NCBI GenBank assembly: GCA_026387965.1
Contig: JAPLKR010000131.1
Span: forward strand, 1 to 11,510
DNA length: 11,510 bases
Source of the DNA: Fusobacteriota bacterium
GTDB taxonomy: Bacteria > Fusobacteriota > Fusobacteriia > JAPLKR01
Direction: 5' to 3'
Below the pieces are notes generated by a model. That model searched no databases and was not told the origin of the DNA. It was given only the letters and a program-made list of their open reading frames with translations. Both the position numbers and the translations under genes were made by a program. Shown here piece by piece: positions 6,096 to 11,510 of this stretch. Numbering within the stretch: position 1 is the first letter of the stretch; every line of letters begins with the position of its first letter.

Positions 6096-6787
6096 ATGAA
6101 AAAGGTATTGATAATTGACGATGAAAAAAAGTAATTGAAGTGCTAGAGGCTTATTTGATAAAGGAGAATTTTGAAGTCTATAAAGCTCAGAATGGGTATG
6201 ATGGATTATCGCTTTTTTATGAAAAAAATCCAAGTATTGTAATACTTGATTTAATGCTTCCAGATATTTCAGGTGAAGCCATTTGTCGTGAAATTAGAGA
6301 AAAAAGTGATATTCCATTGATTATGCTCACCGCAAAAAGCCATGAAGAAAATGAATTACAGGCATTTTCGTTAGGAGCAGATGATTTTATAAGAAAACCC
6401 TTTAATATTAAGGAGTTGATAGCTAAAGTAAATGTGTTACTATGCCGTTATGAAAACAGAGGTTTTCTCTTACATGAAAATATCATTGAAGATAGATATA
6501 TTAAAATGAATATGATAAATAAAACAGTATCTATACACGAAAAAATAGTCGAGCTTACTCCAACAGAGTACAAATTACTCGAACTGTTTATGAGAAATCC
6601 AAATCGCACATTTTCACGTGAAAAGATGATGCAAGAAGTTTTTGAGTATCAAAAAGAGTCTTTTGAAAGAACGATAGATACACACATAAAAAATTTAAGA
6701 AACAAAATTGAGCATGAGGATAAAAATCCTGAATTTATCAAGACGATTTTTGCTATGGGATACCATTATGAAAACAATAAAAATTAA
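6096..6787 (+). CDS. OmpR-family response regulator, interrupted by a -1 frame change at codon 12
   Basis: DNA-binding response regulator partner of the kinase at 6768. AAAGGA at 6084-6089 precedes the ATG at 6096. The zero frame reads MKKVLIIDDEKK and stops at TAA 6132-6134. The frame one base back continues VIEVLEAYLIKENF without a break to 6787. Joined, the protein is 230 residues, the normal OmpR length. The receiver domain has acidic residues Asp8, Asp9 and Glu10, phospho-acceptor Asp52 (ILDLMLPDISG), Thr79 and Lys101 (RKPF). The winged-helix domain has LTPTEYKLLELFMRN, SREKMM and RTIDTHIKNLRNKIE, ending KTIFAMGYHYE. The junction is the A7 run at 6124-6130, in context A_AAA_AAG. Restoring one A or slipping -1 both give the family-typical DDEKKVIEVL. 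It overlaps the kinase gene by 20 bases. Downstream-only translation from GTG 6140 would lack the first acidic residues and strand. Confidence 0.85.
6123..6134 (+). promoter_or_regulatory. Canonical -1 slippery heptamer A_AAA_AAG next to a zero-frame stop
   Basis: In the response-regulator zero frame the codons are GAA AAA AAG TAA, so A AAA AAG is set exactly as in the -1 frameshift sites of dnaX and many IS3 elements. A -1 slip makes the next codon GTA 6131-6133 and enters the regulator frame. No clear upstream Shine-Dalgarno-like stimulator and no strong downstream hairpin is evident. It may instead be a chance result of losing one A from an A8 run. Confidence 0.4.
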
Positions 6788-8132
6788 AAATACTTGGACA
6801 TTAAAGAAAAATTTGATTTTAAATTTATTATTTGTAACAATAATCACAATTGTTTTGGCTAGCGTGCTTGTTAATGTAGGGACAACACTGATGTTTAAAC
6901 ATTACCTTGATGAGATGCAAATTAAGCGAAATAATATGATTGTATCAATCCTAGAATCCAATAATAAATTGCAACTAAAGAATGTCTTTTCATCGCTTGA
7001 TATGTATGCTATGATGAATGGATTAGCGATAGAAATAGATGATTTAAAGGGCGATGTTATTTGGAAAATTGATTATATTCAGCATAGCGTAGTGATGAAT
7101 CATGATAAAATAAAAGGGTCTTCAAAAATTCAAACTGAAAAGATTCCGATTATGATTCGAAATCAACAGATAGGAAAGGTGATTATTTCATATCATAAAC
7201 TTCATGTTCTTTCTGCATACGATAGTAAATTTTTAAAATCCATTAATATTTGGTTAATCGTTTCATTCTTGTGCTCTTGTTGCGTGGCATTTTTAATGAG
7301 TGTGATGTTTGCCAAAAATATTACTAGACCTTTGTTAGAAGTGATAGAAGTAGCACATTCCATAAAAAGAGGGCAGTTTAAAAAAAGCTCTCTCCATAAA
7401 AATAACATTACGGAAATTATTGAATTAAGAGACACAATTAATCATTTATCAGAAATATTGAAAAATCAAGAAAATATTAGGAAGCGGCTCACATCGGATT
7501 TAGCTCATGAGCTAAGAACACCTTTAACTGTGTTGAAAAGTCATATCGAAGCAATTATTGATGGTATTTTTATTGCAGATGATATGAGAATGCAGAGTAT
7601 TTATGAAGAAATCGTACGTATTTCAAATTTAATATCTCACTTAGAGGCGTTGCATGAATTAGAAAATAACTGTGAGAATATGGAAGAGAGATTTAGTTTA
7701 AAAAACATTTTAGATAGTGCAATTATTTTGTTTGAGGGCGAAGCTCAAAAAAAGGGGTTAATAATTACTTTGCATTGTCAACATGAGTTGAGTATAATAG
7801 GAGAAAGAGAAAAAATGAGCCAAGTAATTGGCAATTTACTTTCTAATGCGATAAAATATACTGAAGTAGGCGATATAAAGATTATATGCGAAAAAATTCA
7901 AAATAAAATAGTCATTCGTGTAAAAGATACAGGAATTGGAATTCCCGAAGATAAACTTCTCTACATTTTTGAAAGATTATATCGAGTTGATGGTTCGAGA
8001 GGGCGTGAAACGGGTGGAGAAGGCATTGGGCTTTCCATTGTAAAAACGATTATTAAAGAGTACCAAGGAGAGATTTTTGCAAAAAGTAGGGTAGGGCAAG
8101 GGAGTGAGTTTATAATTGAACTACCATGTTAA
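6768..8132 (+). CDS. Membrane sensor histidine kinase
   Basis: A 454-residue HisKA-type kinase, complete. It has a cytoplasmic N-terminus, a first membrane segment at about 17-42, an extracytoplasmic sensor region at about 43-158, and a second membrane segment at about 159-182. A HAMP domain (RPLLEVIEVAHSIKRGQF) is followed by HisKA with phospho-acceptor His247 in DLAHELRTPLTVLKS, and a HATPase_c domain with N box NLLSNAIKYTEVG (Asn360), G1 DTGIGIP (387-393), F box IFERLYRVDGSR and G2 GEGIGLSIV (417-425). The sensor region has no Cys or His cluster that would name a ligand. The ATG at 6768 lies within the regulator gene with a 20-base overlap, typical for translationally coupled pairs. It probably phosphorylates the adjacent OmpR-type regulator. 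Confidence 0.95.
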   Translation: MKTIKIKNTWTLKKNLILNLLFVTIITIVLASVLVNVGTTLMFKHYLDEMQIKRNNMIVSILESNNKLQLKNVFSSLDMYAMMNGLAIEIDDLKGDVIWKIDYIQHSVVMNHDKIKGSSKIQTEKIPIMIRNQQIGKVIISYHKLHVLSAYDSKFLKSINIWLIVSFLCSCCVAFLMSVMFAKNITRPLLEVIEVAHSIKRGQFKKSSLHKNNITEIIELRDTINHLSEILKNQENIRKRLTSDLAHELRTPLTVLKSHIEAIIDGIFIADDMRMQSIYEEIVRISNLISHLEALHELENNCENMEERFSLKNILDSAIILFEGEAQKKGLIITLHCQHELSIIGEREKMSQVIGNLLSNAIKYTEVGDIKIICEKIQNKIVIRVKDTGIGIPEDKLLYIFERLYRVDGSRGRETGGEGIGLSIVKTIIKEYQGEIFAKSRVGQGSEFIIELPC

Positions 8133-8134
8133 AA

Positions 8135-8161
8135 AAAGAAGAGGGGGATGCCCTCTTCTTT
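8135..8161. terminator. Bidirectional terminator between the kinase and the convergent small gene
   Basis: Bases 8135-8145 (AAAGAAGAGGG) pair with 8151-8161 around the loop GGATG, an 11-bp stem three bases after the kinase stop. On the minus strand it is followed by a run of seven T, an ideal terminator for the convergent gene at 8169-8396. On the plus strand the tail is only TTT within the stem, so it is weaker in that direction. Confidence 0.85.
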
Positions 8162-8168
8162 CATAAAA

Positions 8169-8396
8169 TTAATGAGTAGTATGAGTCGTCGTGTTAGCAG
8201 AACCACTAGAGTTCATCATGGATTTACACTGATTGTTCATTTTGGTAGAACAGCACGAACTTGAAGTTTTACATTGTTGCATCATGCTAGCAGAACCACT
8301 AGAGTTCATCATGGATTTATGATTCATTGTTGAGGTCGCGAATACAAAAGTTGAAATTAGTAGTAACGCAATAATAAATAAAGATATTTTTTTCAT
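8169..8396 (-). CDS. Small secreted Met/Cys/His-rich protein, putative metal-binding
   Basis: A 75-residue precursor. Residues 1-20 are a classic signal peptide (MKK, hydrophobic core, STFVFA cleavage site). The mature 55 residues are Ser/Thr/Asn-rich and hold eight Met, four Cys (42, 48, 49, 57) and three His, with Met-Met pairs at 29-30, 38-39 and 60-61 and a CC pair. A decapeptide KSMMNSSGSA occurs twice, at 27-36 and 58-67. Met/Cys/His clusters of this kind bind Cu(I) or Ag(I) in unrelated small periplasmic proteins, so metal binding is a reasonable inference, but no named family is recognised. GGGAGG lies about 7 bases before the ATG at 8396-8394. It sits convergent to the two-component system and shares its terminator, and has its own promoter/operator region at 8430-8464. 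Confidence 0.8.
   Translation of the reverse strand: MKKISLFIIALLLISTFVFATSTMNHKSMMNSSGSASMMQQCKTSSSCCSTKMNNQCKSMMNSSGSANTTTHTTH
8195..8319 (-). repeat. Two exact 32-base direct repeats within the Met/Cys-rich gene
   Basis: Bases 8195-8226 and 8288-8319 are identical (beginning TAGCAGAACCACTAG), with starts 93 bases apart, so the copies are in the same reading frame and encode the duplicated KSMMNSSGSA. Identity at third codon positions indicates a recent duplication or gene conversion. The repeat could let the gene expand or shrink by recombination in 31-codon steps. Confidence 0.9.
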
Positions 8397-8429
8397 TTTA
8401 TACCTCCCTTAAAGATTGAATTTAAGATA

Positions 8430-8464
8430 AGTATATACTGAAGATATGAAGAAATTATGAAGAA
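8430..8464 (-). promoter_or_regulatory. Candidate activator-dependent promoter with OmpR-type direct repeats
   Basis: Upstream of the Met/Cys-rich gene the plus strand reads ATGAAGAA at 8446-8453 and again at 8457-8464, exactly 11 bases apart, with a further TGAAGA at 8439-8444. On the minus strand these are TTCTTCAT repeats followed by a -10-like TATACT (8435-8430), with no good -35. Tandem 10-11 base repeats over the -35 position are the usual operator layout for OmpR/PhoB-family regulators. That the adjacent regulator binds here is inference. Confidence 0.4.
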
Positions 8465-8532
8465 AAAATGTTTTAATAGAAAATTAAATAATATTAAAAA
8501 AAATAGAAAAATTAAAATATTAGGAGAGAAAA

Positions 8533-9360
8533 ATGAGCCAAGCGGATAAAATTTTTGTAGAACTGTGTAGAGAGATTATTGAAAATGGTGAGTCAACTGA
8601 GGGTCAAGATATCCGTGCAAAATGGGATGATGGCGCACCAGCGCACACTATCAAAAAATTTGGAATGATTAACACCTATGATTTACAGCGAGAGTTTCCT
8701 ATTATGACATTGCGTCCGACGGCATTTAAAAATGCTATTCGTGAAATTCTTTGGATATGGCAGAAGAAATCTAACAGAGTGGCAGAGCTAGGGATAAAAA
8801 TATGGGACGCGTGGTCAGATGAAGCGGGGACTATTGGAAAGGCGTATGGGTATCAATTGGGGGTAAAACACACCTATAAAGAAGGAGAGTTTGACCAAGT
8901 GGATAGAGTGCTTTGGGATTTGAAAAGCAACCCGTACTCAAGACGCATTATGACCAATATATATGTTCATCAAGATTTGCATGAGATGAATCTATATCCA
9001 TGTGCCTACTCAATGACATTTAATGTGGAAAAGGGCAAACTTAACGCCATACTCAATCAGCGTTCAAGTGATGTCCTCACGGCGAATAATTGGAATGTTG
9101 TTCAGTATGCAGTGCTTGTGCATATGTTGGCACAGGTGAGTGGATTTAAAGTTGGAAAGCTCATTCATGTCATCTCAGATGCACACATCTATGACAAGCA
9201 CATTCCACAAATTGAGGAGCTGATATCACGTCCTCAATTTGAGTCGCCAAAATTTTGGATCAACCCTGAGGTGAAGGACTTTTATGATTTCACTGTTGAA
9301 GATTTTAAGTTAGAGAATTATCAAAAGGGTGAGCAGATGAAGATTGAGGTGGCGATTTAA
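8533..9360 (+). CDS. thyA: Thymidylate synthase ThyA
   Basis: A 275-residue folate-dependent enzyme that methylates dUMP to dTMP with methylenetetrahydrofolate. Active-site elements are complete: RR at 137-138 (phosphate binding from the partner subunit), catalytic Cys157 in LYPCAYSMTF, QRSSD at 176-180, Asn188 in NWNVVQY, and His218/Tyr220 in SDAHIYDKHI. The residue after the catalytic Cys is Ala rather than the His of E. coli and Lactobacillus enzymes, and the Asn loop reads LTANNWN. I regard both as marks of the clostridial-type subfamily. AGGAGA at 8522-8527 precedes the ATG. The 136-base upstream gap is shared with the divergent Met/Cys-rich gene. No terminator separates it from the next gene (41 bases), so read-through is possible. 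Confidence 0.97.
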   Translation: MSQADKIFVELCREIIENGESTEGQDIRAKWDDGAPAHTIKKFGMINTYDLQREFPIMTLRPTAFKNAIREILWIWQKKSNRVAELGIKIWDAWSDEAGTIGKAYGYQLGVKHTYKEGEFDQVDRVLWDLKSNPYSRRIMTNIYVHQDLHEMNLYPCAYSMTFNVEKGKLNAILNQRSSDVLTANNWNVVQYAVLVHMLAQVSGFKVGKLIHVISDAHIYDKHIPQIEELISRPQFESPKFWINPEVKDFYDFTVEDFKLENYQKGEQMKIEVAI

Positions 9361-9401
9361 TAGATTGAACCAGTAATAAATATTTTATAAGGAGGCTTAC
9401 G

Positions 9402-10856
9402 ATGGACATAGAAAATAGAAATGGCACTAAGTCAAGGATGTATCAAATCATCGGAATTATTTTAGTATTCCTTATTGCTGGGGTAGGAGTATTTGGCCAA
9501 ACGAACACGCAAGAGCAATATGTTAAAAATGATAACTATAATAAGGGATATAAGCTAGGTCTTGAGGCGTATATCTATGGGTTGCCATTGCTTGTGACAA
9601 ATGCAACGTTTCAGACAATGACAAGCGTTAATGTGACGGAAGGTGCTTTTGGGCCAGTTAATAAGTTCAATAATGTACGCGTGCTTAACACTGCGGGAAG
9701 TAAGGAGGTTGTAGCTACGAGCGCTACCAACCTTTCATCCATCGCATGGCTCGATTTGACAGATGGGCCTATAGTTTTGCATATTCCTGAAGTAGAGGAT
9801 CATCTCTATTGTTTGGCGCTAATTGATCCCTATACTGAAAATCTCGTAACTTTTGGGACTGCAAGCAAAACTAGGCCAGGTGACTATGTTATTGTTGATC
9901 CAAGTCAAAAAAATGTTTTGATTCCTCCAGGAACTCAGCGAATCGATGTCGATTATTCGCGTATTTGGATCATTGGCTCGACGCAGCTTAAAGGCCCTGA
10001 AGACATAACCAATGTGAATAAGATTCAAGATGGCTATACGCTAACGCCATTAAGCCAATACGGAAAAGTTTATACTTTACCTGTGCCATCAAAAGCTGTT
10101 ACCACAATTACTAAATATTCGGTGCCAACTGATATACGTTTTTTTGATATTCTTGGTCAGCAGTTGTCACTTTTTCCTCCACCAGCGCGTGATAAAGAGG
10201 AACTAAAAAAATTCGCCACAGTTGGTATTGGACCAGGGTTAAAGCCGTCTCAGAATACTCAAATAAACAGTGATACGAGAAGAGGGTTAAATGATGCAGT
10301 GGCAGCTGGACCCACTCTAATTAAAAAATATATTCAAGAAGAGTCCGACGCTGATTTCTCTAAGCATAATGGTTATATGCTTGGTGGGTTTGGCCAATAT
10401 GGAACAAACTACCAGTTACGTGCAGTTGTTTCACAAGTCGGATTGGGTGCATTTACTTCGCCTCAAGCGATTTATGCTTTGGCTTGGACTGATCATGAGA
10501 GAAAATCGTTGGACGGATCAAAGAGTTACATTATACATATGTCCTCACCTCCACCGACAAATGAAGGATGGTCACTAACTCTATATAATCTCAAGGGAGC
10601 GATGATTCAGAATTCGATTAATCGGTATGCTTTTACTAATGTATCGGACTTAACTAAAAACAAAGATGGCTCGATTGACTTTTACCTGCAATCGGAGAAG
10701 CCATTAGATCCAGCACAGCAAAAAAACTGGTTACCGACGGCAAATGGACAAGGATTTGAAGTTATGTGGCGGTTATTTGCACCACAAACAGATAAGATTA
10801 AAAGCATCATAGACGGAACCGGTTGGCAACCTCCGGTGATACAGTTTGTGCCATAG
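9402..10856 (+). CDS. DUF1254/DUF1214-domain protein with N-terminal membrane anchor
   Basis: A 484-residue protein. Residues 14-32 form one hydrophobic segment (signal anchor or signal peptide), putting the bulk outside the cytoplasm. The N-terminal part is DUF1254: EAYIYGLPLLVTN at 56-68, NLSSIAWLDLTDGPIVLHIPEV at 110-131 and the following YCLALIDPYTE. The C-terminal part is DUF1214: GWSLTLYNLKGAMIQNSINRYAF, DGSIDFYLQSEKP, NWLPT and the GTGWQPPVI end. The family is widespread but without an established function. AAGGAGG at 9389-9395 decides the start at 9402. Base composition is less AT-rich than most neighbours and it lies between thyA and an insertion sequence, so acquisition by transfer is possible. 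Confidence 0.92.
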   Translation: MDIENRNGTKSRMYQIIGIILVFLIAGVGVFGQTNTQEQYVKNDNYNKGYKLGLEAYIYGLPLLVTNATFQTMTSVNVTEGAFGPVNKFNNVRVLNTAGSKEVVATSATNLSSIAWLDLTDGPIVLHIPEVEDHLYCLALIDPYTENLVTFGTASKTRPGDYVIVDPSQKNVLIPPGTQRIDVDYSRIWIIGSTQLKGPEDITNVNKIQDGYTLTPLSQYGKVYTLPVPSKAVTTITKYSVPTDIRFFDILGQQLSLFPPPARDKEELKKFATVGIGPGLKPSQNTQINSDTRRGLNDAVAAGPTLIKKYIQEESDADFSKHNGYMLGGFGQYGTNYQLRAVVSQVGLGAFTSPQAIYALAWTDHERKSLDGSKSYIIHMSSPPPTNEGWSLTLYNLKGAMIQNSINRYAFTNVSDLTKNKDGSIDFYLQSEKPLDPAQQKNWLPTANGQGFEVMWRLFAPQTDKIKSIIDGTGWQPPVIQFVP

Positions 10857-10883
10857 CTTATCATTGAGTAGTTAGCCTTTTTG

Positions 10884-10920
10884 TGGCATTTTGAGAGCAA
10901 ATTTGCAATCCAAGATGCCA
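10884..10920. repeat. 37-base imperfect palindrome after the DUF1254 gene
   Basis: TGGCAT (10884-10889) pairs with ATGCCA (10915-10920), TTG with CAA further in, and the centre GCAAATTTGC is itself self-complementary. It starts 27 bases after the stop of the DUF1254 gene. There is no T run on the plus strand, so it could be a weak terminator, a protein-binding site or an old element end. Confidence 0.45.
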
Positions 10921-11004
10921 AATAAATATATAAAGACTATTCCTAGATAAAAGTGTATCTTAAAAGAAAGGTAGAAATTTTGATTTTTCTTATACTGACA
11001 AATT

Positions 11005-11079
11005 ATGACCACAGAACAAAATAACAAATTTGAAATTATCAATAGATTGCCTGAAAGCCTACAAGTTTTTTTTAGATAA
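11005..11079 (+). other. Possible 5' remnant of a gene cut by the insertion sequence
   Basis: An ATG at 11005 opens 24 codons (MTTEQNNKFEIINRLPESLQ...) that run into TAA two bases before the probable IS end at 11081. The composition is protein-like (an amphipathic start rich in Glu/Asn/Lys), and a T8 run near the stop could hide a one-base frame change that would carry the frame into the IS. There is no clear ribosome binding site, so the call is weak. The rest of 10857-11080 shows nothing else beyond the palindrome. Confidence 0.2.
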
Positions 11080-11080
11080 T

Positions 11081-11510
11081 TGGATTGTCAACACATTATT
11101 GGACAAAATTAAAAAGACGCAGCTGTCCTAATTTTTTTTTGGCGGCATGTATCCAATAGAACCATGTAAACGAATCGAATTATACCAATTGATATAATCA
11201 GCAAGCTGTAGTTTAAGTCCTTCCATTGTGTTGAATGTCATCTGATTTACAAATTCAGTTTTAAATATCTTATAAGTAGCTTCTGAAACGGCATTATCAT
11301 ACGAAGTTCCCTTTGCACTTAAAGAACGGATTATTTCAAAAGCTTTTAGTAATTTATCGATAGCATCATTTTTGAATTCACTACCCCTATCAGTATAATA
11401 AAGTGTGATTTTTTTTAATGAGACTTGAATACTGCTAAAAGCTTCAAGTAACAGATTAGTATTCTTGTGTACTTCAGCACTATGACCTATGATTTCTCTA
11501 TTAAACAAAT
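11081..11510 (-). mobile_element. IS3-family (IS150-like) insertion sequence, 3' end only
   Basis: The element enters from the right edge with its transposase on the minus strand. Its likely terminal inverted repeat begins at 11081 with TGGATTGTCAACACATT and ATTGGACAAAATT. This matches the general layout of IS150-type ends (TG start, then a TTGGAC block). The other end and any target duplication are outside the window, so the boundary at 11081 is approximate. Confidence 0.75.
11128..11510 (-). CDS. IS3-family transposase (OrfB), C-terminal part
   Basis: The last 126 or so residues of the DDE (rve) integrase-type transposase; the N-terminal part and the first catalytic Asp lie beyond the window edge. 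Visible are the second catalytic Asp in YYTDRGSEF, the third acidic residue Glu in DNAVSEATYKIFKTEF, and the characteristic DYINWYNSIRLHGSIGYMPP end. The reading frame continues to the edge, so any start codon near 11508 is internal. The C-terminus stops at KKN just after an A9 run; one extra A would extend it by about ten residues (KKKLGQLRLF...), so the end may be slightly altered by a homopolymer change. Confidence 0.9.
   Translation of the reverse strand, partial: LFNREIIGHSAEVHKNTNLLLEAFSSIQVSLKKITLYYTDRGSEFKNDAIDKLLKAFEIIRSLSAKGTSYDNAVSEATYKIFKTEFVNQMTFNTMEGLKLQLADYINWYNSIRLHGSIGYMPPKKN

Noticed and set aside
7202-7435. Minus-strand open frame within the kinase gene
   Set aside because: It is a shadow of the HAMP-encoding region with no ribosome binding site.
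8195-8319. CRISPR-like repeat pair
   Set aside because: There are only two copies, 93 bases apart in frame inside a coding sequence; they encode a peptide duplication.
10369-10578. Plus-strand open frame within the DUF1254/DUF1214 gene
   Set aside because: It lies in another frame of a well-supported domain and has no independent start signals.

Overview
The window comes from a low-GC bacterium. Strong AGGAGG-type ribosome binding sites, a ThyA and a dCMP deaminase of the kind I associate with Clostridia, and a TfoX-N/CsaA/PhnA gene set make an anaerobic Firmicute (Clostridia-like) the best guess. Fusobacteriota cannot be excluded from sequence alone. It reads as ordinary chromosome with an unusually high number of broken genes, and it ends in an insertion sequence.

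Layout. 1-670: dCMP deaminase with its own promoter and a strong terminator. 690-1170: gene-poor stretch with a frameshifted minus-strand lipoprotein gene, a perfect 12-bp hairpin and a GC-rich REP-like hairpin pair. 1172-2669: plus-strand group of a csaA pseudogene, a small dimeric alpha/beta-barrel-like protein, a broken gene of unknown family and an intact TfoX N-terminal-domain protein, closed by a terminator. 2674-3012: phnA/yjdM zinc-ribbon protein on the minus strand, with a well-formed promoter. 3086-8132: a long co-directional run of a secreted beta-propeller-like protein, TSUP permease, alpha/beta-hydrolase-like protein, GNAT pseudogene, YgbA-family protein, OmpR-type response regulator and sensor kinase. 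Gaps in this run are short or genes overlap. 8135-8464: a bidirectional terminator, then a small convergent gene for a secreted Met/Cys/His-rich protein with its own promoter and candidate operator. 8533-10856: thymidylate synthase and a membrane-anchored DUF1254/DUF1214 protein. 11081-11510: the 3' end of an IS3-family (IS150-like) element that runs off the window.

How the genes relate. dCMP deaminase makes dUMP and ThyA converts it to dTMP, so two steps of one pathway lie about 8 kb apart. The two-component system and the convergent Met/Cys/His-rich protein look like a metal- or envelope-stress sensing module. Direct repeats 11 bp apart upstream of the small protein fit an OmpR-family operator. 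The regulator gene is interrupted after 12 codons, but exactly at a canonical A_AAA_AAG slippery heptamer followed by TAA. A -1 ribosomal slip there would restore a complete 230-residue regulator, so it may be programmed frameshifting, a recent mutation or a sequencing error.

Five genes (lipoprotein, csaA, the unknown gene, GNAT, response regulator) are interrupted. Most lesions are one-base changes in short homopolymers, but two in-frame nonsense codons are not, so both genuine gene decay and base-calling error must be considered. I see no tRNA, rRNA, CRISPR array or recognisable defence system.
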